A stretch of 43,304 nucleotides of DNA from Roseateles sp. (GCA_016790285.1 JAEUPJ010000009.1:1-43304), one strand, 5' to 3'; positions 34,117-42,957 are shown, counted from the stretch's first letter. Numbers and translations: made by a program. The notes: generated by a model not told the origin, from the letters alone.

Positions 34117-34997
34117 CGGCCTGCCTCCCGGCCGATGAGCTTCAGGTTCACCCAGGTGAGCCCGAACAGCAGGGTCGTCAGCACCCAGGCGGCGGCCGAG
34201 GCCAGGCCCAGGTCGAGCTGGCGAAAGCCCCGGTCGAACAGGTAGGTGACGAGCATCAGCGCCGAGTCGAGCGGGCCGCCGAGGGTGTCGACCGCGCCGT
34301 AGAGCAGGTAGGGCTCGTAGAAGACCTGGAAGCTCGCGATCATGCCCGTCACGCTCACGTAGACGAGGGTGGGCCGCAGGTTGGGCAGCGTGATGTGCAG
34401 CAGCTGCTGCCAGCGCGAGGCGCCGTCCAGCCGCGCGGCCTGGTAGAGCTCCTCGGGGATGGCGCGCAGCCCCGCCACGAAGATGACGAGGTTGTAGCCC
34501 AGCACCGACCACACGCCCACGAGCACCAGCACCGGCAGCGTCCAGGCCGGGTCGCCCAGGAAGCGGGCGGGCTCCAGCCCGAGCGCCGCGCGCAGGCTGT
34601 TGAACAGGCCATAGGCCTCGGAGTTGGCGAGCCACTTCCAGGCCGAGATGGCGCCCACGCCGCCGGCCACGGCCGGCAGGAAGAAGGCCACCCGCACTGC
34701 CTGGTGCAGCCGCGAGTTGCTGCCGAAGTTCAGCGCCAGCACGAGGCCCAGCAGCACGGCGATGACGGACACGCTGGCCATGTAGGCGGCCGTGTTGGCC
34801 AGGGCCGTCCAGAAGCGCTCGTCGGCGGCCAGTTCTGCATAGTTGCGCAGGCCGATGAAGCGGGGCGCGTCGGTGGCGTGGTAGTCGGTCAGGCTGAGCC
34901 AGGCCGAGCGCAGCACGGGCCACACGCCGAACACGGCAAAGAGGCCGAAGAAGGGGGCGACGAGCAGCATGTCCCGCCCATGTCGGCGCCAGATCAT
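34113..34997 (-). CDS. Sugar ABC transporter permease, MalF/CUT1 type
   Basis: A 294-residue inner-membrane permease with six predicted helices and the EAA motif at about 182-202 (EELYQAARLDGASRWQQ). The N-terminal MLLVAPFFGLFAVFGVWPVLRS is the usual first helix of MalF/UgpA-type CUT1 permeases without the extra MalF domain. Its ATG overlaps the binding-protein stop by four bases (34994-34997), and its own stop overlaps the next permease by four, giving tight coupling for the expected 1:1 complex. Confidence 0.91.
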   Translation of the reverse strand: MIWRRHGRDMLLVAPFFGLFAVFGVWPVLRSAWLSLTDYHATDAPRFIGLRNYAELAADERFWTALANTAAYMASVSVIAVLLGLVLALNFGSNSRLHQAVRVAFFLPAVAGGVGAISAWKWLANSEAYGLFNSLRAALGLEPARFLGDPAWTLPVLVLVGVWSVLGYNLVIFVAGLRAIPEELYQAARLDGASRWQQLLHITLPNLRPTLVYVSVTGMIASFQVFYEPYLLYGAVDTLGGPLDSALMLVTYLFDRGFRQLDLGLASAAAWVLTTLLFGLTWVNLKLIGREAGR

Positions 34998-36226
34998 GGC
35001 TGCGTCTCCAGCGTGCGGTTCATCGTGGCGGCGGCACGGCGCAGCTCGGCCGCGGGGTCGGCGCCGGCCAGCACCGCGCGCTGCACGGCGCGCGTGACGA
35101 TGTAGTCCTGCCGGATCCAGGCCGGGCAGGGCGGCGGGCCTTCGGCATCGGCGAGCTGGGTGAGCAGGGCGTCGCGATGCGGCAGCGGCAGGCGGGCGAT
35201 CTGGTCCTGCCGGCCCGAGGGCAGCCACATGCCGCCGTAAGCGAGGGCCGCCTCGGCCATGCGCCGGGTGACGTCGGGCTGGTAGACGGTGCGCATGAAG
35301 TCCAGCGCCAACGCGCGGTTCGGCGAGAAGCGGGTGATGGCCAGCACCGTGCCGCCGAGCACGGCGGTGCGCTTGCCCGTGGGCCCGGCCGGCAGCGGCG
35401 CCGCGGCCCACTTGCCGACCAGCCCGGTGTGGACCATGTCCATGCGCGAGAGCAGCCAGGTGCCGCTCTGCATGAGGCCGTAGGCGCCGGACTCGAGCCC
35501 GCCGTCGGCATCGGGCCAGCCGTCGGTGGGGGCCTTGAGCTCACGGTACAGGCGGGCGTAGTAGGTGAGGGCGCGCACGGCCTCGGGGCTGTCGATGACG
35601 GCGCGGCGGCATTGCTCGTCGTACACCGTGCCGCCGGCCTGGCGCAGGTAGGGGTAGAAGCCCAGCCAGCTCGTGTTGCCCCATTGCTGCGCGTAGCCGT
35701 GGCCGCGGGAGCGCAGCGCCTGGCCGGCGGCGATGAGGCCGTCCCAGGTGGCCGGCGCGGTGGGCAGCAGGTCGGTGCGGTGGTATTGCAGCTGCACGTG
35801 CATGTCGAAGGGCGCGCCGAACAGGCGGCCGTCTGCACGGTGGATGGCGCGCAGCGCGCCAGGGTTGGCCTGGGCGGCGAGCTCGGCGGCGAGGTCGGGC
35901 GCGGCCTCGGCCAGGTCCACCAGCGCGCCCTTGTCGCCCAGCGCGATGGCGTAGGAGGTGCTGCCGGTGATGAGGTCGGGCCCGCGGCGGCTCGCCAGGG
36001 CCGCGGAGTACTTGGTCATCGCGTCGGCCCAGGGCACGTCGCGCACCTCGATGGCCACATCAGGGTGGCGCGCGCGGTAGGCCGCCACGGCGGGCTGCAT
36101 GACCTGGGGCGTCTTGTCGTCGCCCACCATCCACACGACCAGCCGCGCCGCCCGGGCCGGCGGCGCAGCGGTCAGCAGGCCCAGGGCCAGCGCGAGCAGC
36201 GCGCCCGGGAGGATCAGGGCTTTCAT
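34994..36226 (-). CDS. Sugar ABC transporter periplasmic binding protein (CUT1)
   Basis: A 410-residue family-1 extracellular solute-binding protein. The signal peptide is cleaved near ARA-AR (residue 26). The mature part opens with LVVWMVGDDK and carries the alpha/beta two-lobe features of MalE-like proteins, including GPDLITGSTSYAIALGDKGALVDL and YGLMQSGTWLL. It captures oligosaccharides for the two permeases encoded directly downstream. The gene is first in a seven-gene minus-strand run that continues through esterase, isomerase and two GH5 genes. A CATAAT minus-10-like box and an 11-base palindrome lie upstream of it. Confidence 0.9.
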   Translation of the reverse strand: MKALILPGALLALALGLLTAAPPARAARLVVWMVGDDKTPQVMQPAVAAYRARHPDVAIEVRDVPWADAMTKYSAALASRRGPDLITGSTSYAIALGDKGALVDLAEAAPDLAAELAAQANPGALRAIHRADGRLFGAPFDMHVQLQYHRTDLLPTAPATWDGLIAAGQALRSRGHGYAQQWGNTSWLGFYPYLRQAGGTVYDEQCRRAVIDSPEAVRALTYYARLYRELKAPTDGWPDADGGLESGAYGLMQSGTWLLSRMDMVHTGLVGKWAAAPLPAGPTGKRTAVLGGTVLAITRFSPNRALALDFMRTVYQPDVTRRMAEAALAYGGMWLPSGRQDQIARLPLPHRDALLTQLADAEGPPPCPAWIRQDYIVTRAVQRAVLAGADPAAELRRAAATMNRTLETQP

Positions 36227-36272
36227 GGATGGCAGGAACGCCTGGCCGTAACAGCCAGCTTGTCTCGTTGTT

Positions 36273-36283
36273 GTTTACTAAAC
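36273..36283. promoter_or_regulatory. Candidate operator palindrome GTTTACTAAAC
   Basis: A perfect 11-base palindrome (odd centre) about 47-57 bases upstream of the ABC binding-protein start. It lies 8-18 bases past a possible minus-10 box (36291-36296, minus strand), where a repressor would block initiation. Its sequence differs from the other palindromes in this locus. Confidence 0.4.
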
Positions 36284-36360
36284 GGCAGCGATTATGTTCG
36301 CGAGTTGCGCTCATGTGTTGCCTGTCTCCAATAGAAAACATCAGGAAATTCCCCGAGTGT

Positions 36361-36383
36361 TGTGTTTCTCGGCGAGAAACAGA
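36361..36383. promoter_or_regulatory. Candidate operator, 23-bp palindrome
   Basis: The core GTTTCTCGGCGAGAAAC (36364-36380) is perfectly symmetric around one base. Extending to 36361-36383 adds three more pairs on each side with a single mismatch. It lies midway between the divergent ABC and mannosidase genes. The G+C-poor arms and lack of a T tract make a regulator site more likely than a terminator. Confidence 0.55.
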
Positions 36384-36543
36384 ATGCGCAACAAAACAAT
36401 GTTTAGCTTTGCCTGTGGCGAAGCAGGAGACAAGCCGCCACCCTTGAACGGGGTGGCTGCACGAGGGCCGTCCGGCTGTGCCGGATCGCCGGGGTCTTCC
36501 GCTGCAGGTGCCTGGCGCACGCAACCGCGACGACCCCGAACCC

Positions 36544-39048
36544 GTGACTCCTGAACGACTCCTTGATCTGCACGACGGCTGGCAGCTGGCCGAGGCCCCG
36601 CTGGGCCTGGACGGCGCCGCGCTGGCCGCCTTGCCCGCCGATGCCTGGCTGCCTGCCGCCGTGCCGGGCACCGCGCACGGCGCGCTGCTGGCCGCAGGCC
36701 GCATCCCCGACCCCTTCTATGGCCGCAACGAGGCCGACGTGCGCTGGGTGGCCGAGCGGCGCTGGGTGTGGCGGCTGGACTTCGACGCCGCCGAGCTGGC
36801 GCCGCAGGAGGACCTCGTCTTCGAGGGCCTGGACACCTACTGCAGCGTCTGGCTGAACGGCGAGCCGCTGCTGGCCACCGACAACATGTTCGTGCCCCAC
36901 CGCGTGCCGGTGCGCGAGCGGCTGCGGCCCGGGCGCAACCAGCTGCTGCTGTGCTTCGAGCCGCCGCTGGCGCGGGCCCGCGAGGTCGAAGCCGTGCATG
37001 GCAAGCGGGCGCTCTGGAACGGCGACAGCGCACGGCTGCATGCGCGCAAGGCGCAGTACCACTTCGGCTGGGACTGGGGCCCGGAGCTGCTCGTCAGCGG
37101 CCCGTGGCGGGCGGTGCGCCGGCATGCGTGGTCGGTGCGCGTGGCGGAGCTGGGCTGCCGCACGCAGGTCGACCCGGTGTCGCGGCGTGCGACGGTGCAG
37201 GTGTCGGCCCAGGTGGCGGGCGCGCGCGTGGGGTTGCGCTGCCGGGTCGAACTGCGCGATCCCGAAGGTGGCCTCGTGGCGGCCCACGACACACCGGCCG
37301 GTGACCTGCAGGCCGAGTTGGCGGTGCCTCACGCGCGCCTGTGGTGGCCGCGCGACCTGGGTGAGCAGCCGCTCTACACGCTCTCTTTGCAGGTGCTGGA
37401 CGGCGACACGGTGATGGCCCAGGACAGCCGCCGCATCGGGCTGCGCACGCTGCGCCTGGTGCAGGGGCCCGTCGAGGGCGAGCCGGGCAGCAGCTTTCAC
37501 TTCGAGGTCAACGGCCAGGACCTGTTCGCGGGCGGCGCCAACTGGATCCCCGATGACAACCTGCTGGAGCGCATCAGCCCGGCGCGCTACCGCGAGCGCG
37601 TGGGCCAGGCCGCCGCAGCGAACATGAACATGCTGCGCATCTGGGGCGGCGGCATCTACGAGCACGAGGCCTTCTACGAGGCCTGCGACGAGCTGGGGTT
37701 GCTCGTCTGGCAGGACTTCATGTTCGCTTGCGGGTTGTACCCGGCCAATGACGCCTTCCGGATGAGCGTGCGCGCCGAGGCCGAAAGCCAGGTCAAGCGG
37801 CTGCGCCACCACGCCTGCATGGCGCTCTGGTGCGGCAACAACGAGGACTACATGCTGGCGGAGTCCGTCGGCCTGGCGGGGCCTGACGTGCCCGCGGAGA
37901 AGTTCGAGGCGCGTGCGATCTACGAAGGCCTGCTGCCCGAGGTCTGCGCCGCGCTGGACCCCGACCGGCCCTACTGGCCCGGCAGCCCCTTCACGCCAGG
38001 CGAGGGCGCCAAGAGCAGCGACGCGACCATGGGCGACCGCCACAGCTGGGAGGTCTGGCACCAGCAGATGCTGCCCTACCAGCGCTATGGCGACGTGCAG
38101 GCGCGCTTCGTCAGCGAGTTCGGCATGCAGTCGCACCCGTCGCTGGCGCTGCTGGAGTCCGTGCTGCCCGAGGACGAGCGCTTTCCCGAAAGCCGCACCG
38201 TGCAGTGGCACAACAAGGCCGGCTCCGCCGCGGGGCCGGACGGGCACCGGCGGCTGAGCGTCTACCAGGCCGACAACCTGCGCGCCACGGCGACGTTGGC
38301 CGGGCACGTCTACGCGACGCAGTTCGTGCAGGCCGAGGCCATGCGCGTGGCCTACCAGGACTTCCGCCGCCGCTGGCAGCGGCCCGGTGCGCGCGCCGTG
38401 GGTGGCGCCCTGGTGTGGCAGCTCAACGACTGCTGGCCCGTGACGAGCTGGGCCCTCATCGACTCCGCCGGCACCGTCAAGCCGGCCTGGCACGCGGTGC
38501 GCCGCGCGCTGAGCCCGGTGGCCGTGGCGGTGCGCCTGGAGCCAGGGCTTGCGCGCCTGGCCGTCATGAACGGCGGGGCCACGGCGCGTGAGCTGTCGCT
38601 GCACCTGCGGCTCTTCACCCTCGATGGCCGGCTGCTGGCCGAGGTGCGCAGCGACGCGGTCGCGCCGGCCGCCGGCACGGTCGAGTCCACACAGCCCTTG
38701 CTGCAGGTCGACGAGCCCGTGGTGGCCGAGCTGCGTGCGCTGGACCCCGCCAGCGGCGACGAGGTCGCGCGCGACTGTGCGTGGACCGAGCCGTTCCGCT
38801 TCTACCGGCTCGCCGGTGCGCGCGTGGAGGTCCGTGCCGAGCCGGGGCTGCTGCGCGTGCGCAGTGACCGGCCGGTCAAGGGCCTGTGGCTCGCTGGCCC
38901 AGGGCTCGACGTGGCGGACAACTTCATCGATCTGGTACCTGGCAGCGAACGCATCATCGCTTCCAGGATAGCGCTACCACAGGCCCTGACGGCCGTCGCC
39001 CTGGACCTGCCGGCCTGGCAGGTCCTCATGCCAGAAGGGGGTGGCTGA
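36544..39048 (+). CDS. Glycoside hydrolase family 2 beta-mannosidase
   Basis: Releases mannose from non-reducing ends of beta-1,4-manno-oligosaccharides. The 834-residue protein has the GH2 order: jelly-roll domain (about 1-195, with DGW at 11-13, FGWDWGP at 174-180), immunoglobulin-like domain (200-310), TIM barrel (310-640) and C-terminal beta domains. The acid/base Glu434 is in CGNNED and the nucleophile Glu525 in FVSEFGMQS. WNGD and the NNED/SEFGMQS pair are typical of beta-mannosidases. No signal peptide is seen, so it is probably cytoplasmic, acting on sugars brought in by the divergent ABC importer. Start uncertain: GTG at 36544 fits the family; GTG at 36478 would add 22 residues. Confidence 0.9.
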   Translation: MTPERLLDLHDGWQLAEAPLGLDGAALAALPADAWLPAAVPGTAHGALLAAGRIPDPFYGRNEADVRWVAERRWVWRLDFDAAELAPQEDLVFEGLDTYCSVWLNGEPLLATDNMFVPHRVPVRERLRPGRNQLLLCFEPPLARAREVEAVHGKRALWNGDSARLHARKAQYHFGWDWGPELLVSGPWRAVRRHAWSVRVAELGCRTQVDPVSRRATVQVSAQVAGARVGLRCRVELRDPEGGLVAAHDTPAGDLQAELAVPHARLWWPRDLGEQPLYTLSLQVLDGDTVMAQDSRRIGLRTLRLVQGPVEGEPGSSFHFEVNGQDLFAGGANWIPDDNLLERISPARYRERVGQAAAANMNMLRIWGGGIYEHEAFYEACDELGLLVWQDFMFACGLYPANDAFRMSVRAEAESQVKRLRHHACMALWCGNNEDYMLAESVGLAGPDVPAEKFEARAIYEGLLPEVCAALDPDRPYWPGSPFTPGEGAKSSDATMGDRHSWEVWHQQMLPYQRYGDVQARFVSEFGMQSHPSLALLESVLPEDERFPESRTVQWHNKAGSAAGPDGHRRLSVYQADNLRATATLAGHVYATQFVQAEAMRVAYQDFRRRWQRPGARAVGGALVWQLNDCWPVTSWALIDSAGTVKPAWHAVRRALSPVAVAVRLEPGLARLAVMNGGATARELSLHLRLFTLDGRLLAEVRSDAVAPAAGTVESTQPLLQVDEPVVAELRALDPASGDEVARDCAWTEPFRFYRLAGARVEVRAEPGLLRVRSDRPVKGLWLAGPGLDVADNFIDLVPGSERIIASRIALPQALTAVALDLPAWQVLMPEGGG

Positions 39049-39209
39049 TTCCAGCAGTGGCCGCATGCGCCGGATACCGGAATGCCCTGATGTGGCACCC
39101 GAGAGTTTGTTGTTAACGTTACCAATTGCCTGCGGCCGAAAGGCCAGCAGGCCCGACACGAGGTCCTTCACGGGGCCGGATGTTTCCCACCAAAGAGGAG
39201 CACACGAGG
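39049..39209 (+). promoter_or_regulatory. Promoter/leader of the TonB receptor gene with LacI-type operator at 39110-39125
   Basis: TTGTTAACGTTACCAA at 39110-39125 is symmetric except for one pair. Its TAACGTTA centre is the classic core of LacI-family repressor sites. It sits 85 bases before the TonB receptor ATG. No LacI-family gene is in the window. GAGGAG at 39195-39200 and a GAGG just before the ATG are possible ribosome binding sites. Confidence 0.65.
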
Positions 39210-42200
39210 ATGAGACATTTCAAGAGGACAACGTTGTCCCTGGCCGCCGTTCAGGCGCTGGTCTGGGCAGCCACACCGGTGATGGCGCAAACCGCGCCCG
39301 CCACACCCGCGGCCTCGTCGCCGTCGGCCGACAAGGCGCCCCAGGCGCTGGAGACGGTCATCGTGTCGGGGCGCCGCGCAGCCCTCGCCACGGCGCAGAA
39401 GATCAAGCAGAACGCCGATGAGATCGTCGACTCGGTGGTGGCCGACGAGATCGGCAAGCTGCCGGACCGCTCGGTGTCGGAGGTGCTGCAACGCATCGTC
39501 GGCGCCACGATGTCGCGCGTGGCGGCCTCCAACGACCCGGTGCACTTCTCGGTCGAAGGCTCGGGCGTCAACATCCGCGGCCTCACCTATGTCGCGGCCC
39601 AGCTCAACGGGCGCGAGACCTTCAGCGCCAACCAAGGCCGCAACCTGGGCTTCGAGGACGTGCCGCCCGAGTTGATGGCGGGCGTGGACGTCTACAAGAA
39701 CCCGTCGGCCGAGCAGATCGAGGGTGCCATCGGCGGCCTGGTGAACTTGCGCACGGCGCTGCCCTTCGACTTCCCCGGCTTCAAGGGCTCCATCTCCGTC
39801 GACGTGAGCCGCAACAGCCTCGCGGGCAAGAACAAGCCCAGCGTCTCTGGCCTGGTGACCAACACCTGGAACACCGACTTGGGCAAGGTCGGCCTGTTGC
39901 TGGACGTGGCGCACTCGCTCAGCTCCAACCGCACCGACGGCCTGGTGCTCGACCCGTTCTACAAGCAGTCGGCGACCAGCACGACCTGGCTGTCGCGCGG
40001 CATCACTTGGCGCCAGCAGTTCTATGACCGCGTGCGGGACGGCATCTACGCCGCGGCGCAGTGGAAGAAGGACGACCTCGAAAGCTCGTTGACCTTCTTC
40101 CGCTCCAAGTACCGGTTCGACTGGAACGAGAACAACGTCAGCAATCAGGTCGATCCTTACAACGTCCGGGTCAGCGGCGCCTCCTACGACGCCAACGGCG
40201 TGATGACCAAGGGCATCCTGACCGGCGTGAACGGCAGCGGTGACGTGACCGGCATCGAGGTCGAGAACCAGACCCGCTACTCCAAGCGCAGCTCGCAGAC
40301 CGACGACCTGTCCTGGAAGATGCAGGGCCGGGTCAACGACCAGCTGACCTGGAGTTCGGACCTGCAGTACATCAAGTCCAAGACGCAGAACTTCGACTCC
40401 ACGGTGGGCACCGGCGTGCAACTGCCCAGCCAGCAGGTGGACTTCACGGGCTCCATGCCGCAGGTCGTGTTCAGCGACGCCGCGAAGGCCACGTTGAACG
40501 ACCCGTCCAAGTACTACTGGGCCATGATGATGGACCACCTGGACAAGGGCAAGGGCACGCAGAAGGCCTTGAAGCTCGATGGCCGCTGGGTGTTCAAGGA
40601 CAGCGACATCCTGGAGGACCTCCGCTTTGGTGTGCGGGTTGCCAAGCGTGACGCCGAGACCATCAACAGCATGAACGCCAATGGCGACAGCTACAACTGG
40701 GCGACCATCACCCACGCCTGGCAACTGGGCTGGAACATCGGCGAGCTGGCCTACATCAACCAGTCCAAGATCCCGACCTACAAGAACACGTTCAACAACT
40801 TCATGGGCGGAGGCAAGGCCGACTTGCCTGCGCTGTATTTCCCGGCGGCGTCCGTCGCCTTCGGCTGGCCCGACAGCTACAACCAGCTGCACCAGCTCTA
40901 CCTCGACAAGTGCGACGCCTTCTCGAAAACGGCGGGCTGGGATGGTGCGGGTTGCGCTCAACAGGCCAACAGCGTCCAGGGTGGTGGCAAATGGGCGGTG
41001 GCCTCCTTCGGCACCGACCCCAAGGGCACGAACTCGCAGGGCGAAACCACGACGGCCGGCTACAGCCAGTTGCGCTTCTCGCTCGAGGAGAAGGGCCTGC
41101 CGGTGGACGGCAACGTCGGCTTGCGCGTGGTTCACACCAAGAACGAAGCGCAGGGCTACACCTCGCTGAGCGTGCAGAACGCTGCGGCCGGTGCCATCCT
41201 CGCCAGCGGCGTGACGCTGCCAAACTTCACCGCGGCAACCATCGCGGCGAACACCCGGCAGCAGAACATCCACCAGAGCTTCACGGACTTCCTGCCCAGC
41301 CTGAACCTGCGCCTGAAGGCCTCGAATGATCTGCAATTCCGCTTCGCCGTGTCGCGCGGGCTCTCCCGGCCACGACTCGACCAGATGCAGGCCTATTTGC
41401 CGATGAAGCTGACCCTGGATGTCGAGACGCCGGCACAGGGCTCCTCGGCACCGCCGATCATCAAGGCCGTCAAGCTGACGGGCACGGCGGGCGGCAACCC
41501 GGAGCTCAAGCCCATCCGGTCCACGCAGGAGGACGTGACGGCCGAGTGGTACTTCGCCAAGGGCAGCTCGCTGACGTTGGCCGTGTTCAACAAGGACCTG
41601 AAGGACATCATCCTCAACCAGACCTTCAAGCGCACCATCCAGGACAGCGACGGCAAGCCCGTCAGCTTCGTGATGAATGGGCCGGTCAACGGCGCCAAGG
41701 GTTATGCGCGGGGCGCGGAGATCGCCTACCAGCAGTACTTCGACTGGGTGCCGTCGTGGCTGCAGGGCTTGGGACTCCAGGCCAACTACACCTACGTCGA
41801 CAGCAAGGTGAAGCGCTACAACGCGGTGTACAGCGCCTATTGCACGCCCGGTGCAGGTCAGGACAACCTGAACCTGTACATCAACGGCTGCGATACCGAC
41901 GGCCGCACCTTCGGCGACATGCCCTTGGACAACCTCTCGCGCAACACCTACAACATTGCGCTGCTGTTCGACCGCGGGCCGCTCTCGGCGCGCATCGCCT
42001 ACAACTGGCGAGGCCGCTACCTCTACGGTGTGGCGCTGAACTCCGACAACACCGGCCCCAACCAGACCAACGCGCTGGACACCAACCCGGCGAGCGCCAC
42101 CTACAACCGGCACGACATCAGCCTGCCGCTGGGCTTGCCTCTGTGGGCGGACGCGTACGGGCAGGTGGACATCGGCCTGCACTACACCTTGAGCGACAGC

Positions 42201-42338
42201 TTCAAGATGGGGCTGGATGTGACCAACGCGACGAACAAGACCTACAAGCAGATCATGCAGCAGCACATCGGCATGATCGGCCACAACTACTTCACGTCGG
42301 GGCGAAGCTTCAAGCTCAGCGCGCAGTACACGTTCTGA
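39210..42338 (+). CDS. TonB-dependent receptor (Xanthomonas-type, carbohydrate-associated)
   Basis: A 1042-residue outer-membrane receptor. The signal peptide ends near VMA-QT (residue 26). A TonB box-like ETVIVSG is at 48-54, then a plug domain (about 60-185, with VADEIGKLPDRSVSEVLQRI and the VDVYKNPSAEQIEGAIGG segment). A 22-strand barrel follows, ending in FKLSAQYTF with the terminal aromatic required for assembly. Length and the KLPD-N-AE-LQRI plug signature place it in the large TIGR01782-like group linked to polysaccharide use in Xanthomonads and related bacteria. Next to mannan enzymes it probably imports manno-oligosaccharides. A LacI-type site precedes it and a terminator follows, so it is its own transcription unit. 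Confidence 0.93.
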   Translation: MRHFKRTTLSLAAVQALVWAATPVMAQTAPATPAASSPSADKAPQALETVIVSGRRAALATAQKIKQNADEIVDSVVADEIGKLPDRSVSEVLQRIVGATMSRVAASNDPVHFSVEGSGVNIRGLTYVAAQLNGRETFSANQGRNLGFEDVPPELMAGVDVYKNPSAEQIEGAIGGLVNLRTALPFDFPGFKGSISVDVSRNSLAGKNKPSVSGLVTNTWNTDLGKVGLLLDVAHSLSSNRTDGLVLDPFYKQSATSTTWLSRGITWRQQFYDRVRDGIYAAAQWKKDDLESSLTFFRSKYRFDWNENNVSNQVDPYNVRVSGASYDANGVMTKGILTGVNGSGDVTGIEVENQTRYSKRSSQTDDLSWKMQGRVNDQLTWSSDLQYIKSKTQNFDSTVGTGVQLPSQQVDFTGSMPQVVFSDAAKATLNDPSKYYWAMMMDHLDKGKGTQKALKLDGRWVFKDSDILEDLRFGVRVAKRDAETINSMNANGDSYNWATITHAWQLGWNIGELAYINQSKIPTYKNTFNNFMGGGKADLPALYFPAASVAFGWPDSYNQLHQLYLDKCDAFSKTAGWDGAGCAQQANSVQGGGKWAVASFGTDPKGTNSQGETTTAGYSQLRFSLEEKGLPVDGNVGLRVVHTKNEAQGYTSLSVQNAAAGAILASGVTLPNFTAATIAANTRQQNIHQSFTDFLPSLNLRLKASNDLQFRFAVSRGLSRPRLDQMQAYLPMKLTLDVETPAQGSSAPPIIKAVKLTGTAGGNPELKPIRSTQEDVTAEWYFAKGSSLTLAVFNKDLKDIILNQTFKRTIQDSDGKPVSFVMNGPVNGAKGYARGAEIAYQQYFDWVPSWLQGLGLQANYTYVDSKVKRYNAVYSAYCTPGAGQDNLNLYINGCDTDGRTFGDMPLDNLSRNTYNIALLFDRGPLSARIAYNWRGRYLYGVALNSDNTGPNQTNALDTNPASATYNRHDISLPLGLPLWADAYGQVDIGLHYTLSDSFKMGLDVTNATNKTYKQIMQQHIGMIGHNYFTSGRSFKLSAQYTF

Positions 42339-42376
42339 TGCCACCAGGCCGGGCCGCACCCGGGCCCGGCAAAGCA

Positions 42377-42404
42377 AAGGGCACCGCTTGCGGTGCCCTT
42401 TTTT
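42377..42404 (+). terminator. Rho-independent terminator after the TonB receptor gene
   Basis: AAGGGCACCG pairs with CGGTGCCCTT (10 pairs) around a four-base loop. The second arm runs into a T tract, giving six T in all (42399-42404). It lies 38 bases after the receptor stop. On the other strand the hairpin is followed by an A/T-mixed stretch, so it may also weakly end transcription of the convergent thiamine-binding gene. Confidence 0.9.
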
Positions 42405-42440
42405 CGTGGTGGGCCCGATGCAGCCCGGCGCCGCGCGCGG

Positions 42441-42872
42441 TCAGCGGCGGAACTTGCCCACCAGGTCGCTCACCCGCGGCCCGCCCGCCTGGGCCGAGTT
42501 CGACACCTTGATGATGCTCATCGTGCGCTCGGCCCCAGCCTCCAGCGTGGCCTGGTGCACGGCCTGCAGCAGCGGCCAGATCTGCTCCGGCAGCCCCTCG
42601 ATGACCGTGCCCATCGCATGCACCTCGTACTTGAGGCCCGAGGCCTGGATGACGGCAATGGCGGCGTCCACGTACTTGTAGCGGTCCTCCGGCGTGCCCA
42701 CCGGCCGCGGCAGGACCTGGATCTCCGCGATCATGTGCTGGCGCGGCGTCGGTGCGGTGGTGGCGGTGGTCATGGGTGTCGTCTGGGCATTGGCGGCCGT
42801 GCCGACGAGCAACGGCAGCGCCAGCAGTGCGGCCTGGAGCAGCCGAGAGAAGGGGAAATGTGGATGTGCCAT
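42441..42872 (-). CDS. Exported thiamine-binding (MTH1187/DUF77-family) protein
   Basis: A 143-residue protein made of a signal peptide (1-29, ending TAANA-Q), a Thr/Pro-rich linker and a DUF77/YkoF-like ferredoxin-fold domain (about 47-125: MIAEIQVLPRPVGT, GLKYEVHAMGTVIEG, ERTMSIIKVS). Family members bind thiamine, usually in the cytoplasm and starting at the Met that is residue 47 here. The ATG at 42872 is preferred because it gives a clean Sec signal, but Met47 (at 42734) is an alternative start. A TPP riboswitch lies upstream on the same strand, supporting a thiamine role. The added signal peptide would place the protein in the periplasm. Confidence 0.8.
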   Translation of the reverse strand: MAHPHFPFSRLLQAALLALPLLVGTAANAQTTPMTTATTAPTPRQHMIAEIQVLPRPVGTPEDRYKYVDAAIAVIQASGLKYEVHAMGTVIEGLPEQIWPLLQAVHQATLEAGAERTMSIIKVSNSAQAGGPRVSDLVGKFRR

Positions 42873-42957
42873 GTGCAATGTCTGCAAATGACAGGTCGGC
42901 GAGCGCCCGAGGCCCGGATACCGGCGTGAGAACGAGAGGCCGGTGGCCATCGAGCGT

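Larger units (their letters stand above)
36227..36543. promoter_or_regulatory. Divergent promoter region of the ABC and mannosidase genes
   Basis: 317 bases, markedly richer in A/T than the surrounding genes. Contents: CATAAT on the minus strand at 36291-36296, a possible minus-10 box for the ABC operon; the palindrome GTTTACTAAAC at 36273-36283, just downstream of it; and a larger palindrome at 36361-36383. A partly symmetric AAACAATGTTT lies at about 36396-36406. The mannosidase could instead begin at GTG 36478, which would take the last 66 bases. No small gene is supported. Confidence 0.5.

Noticed and set aside
36403-38604. A 733-codon minus-strand open frame across the mannosidase gene
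   Set aside because: Shadow frame; the plus strand encodes all GH2 motifs in order, while the minus frame has none.
39168-42377. A 1069-codon open frame on the minus strand, antisense to the TonB receptor gene
   Set aside because: It mirrors the receptor gene almost exactly, is a product of GC-rich codon structure, and encodes a low-complexity Val/Leu/His/Arg-rich sequence without any recognisable domain. The plus-strand product has a signal peptide, plug and barrel.
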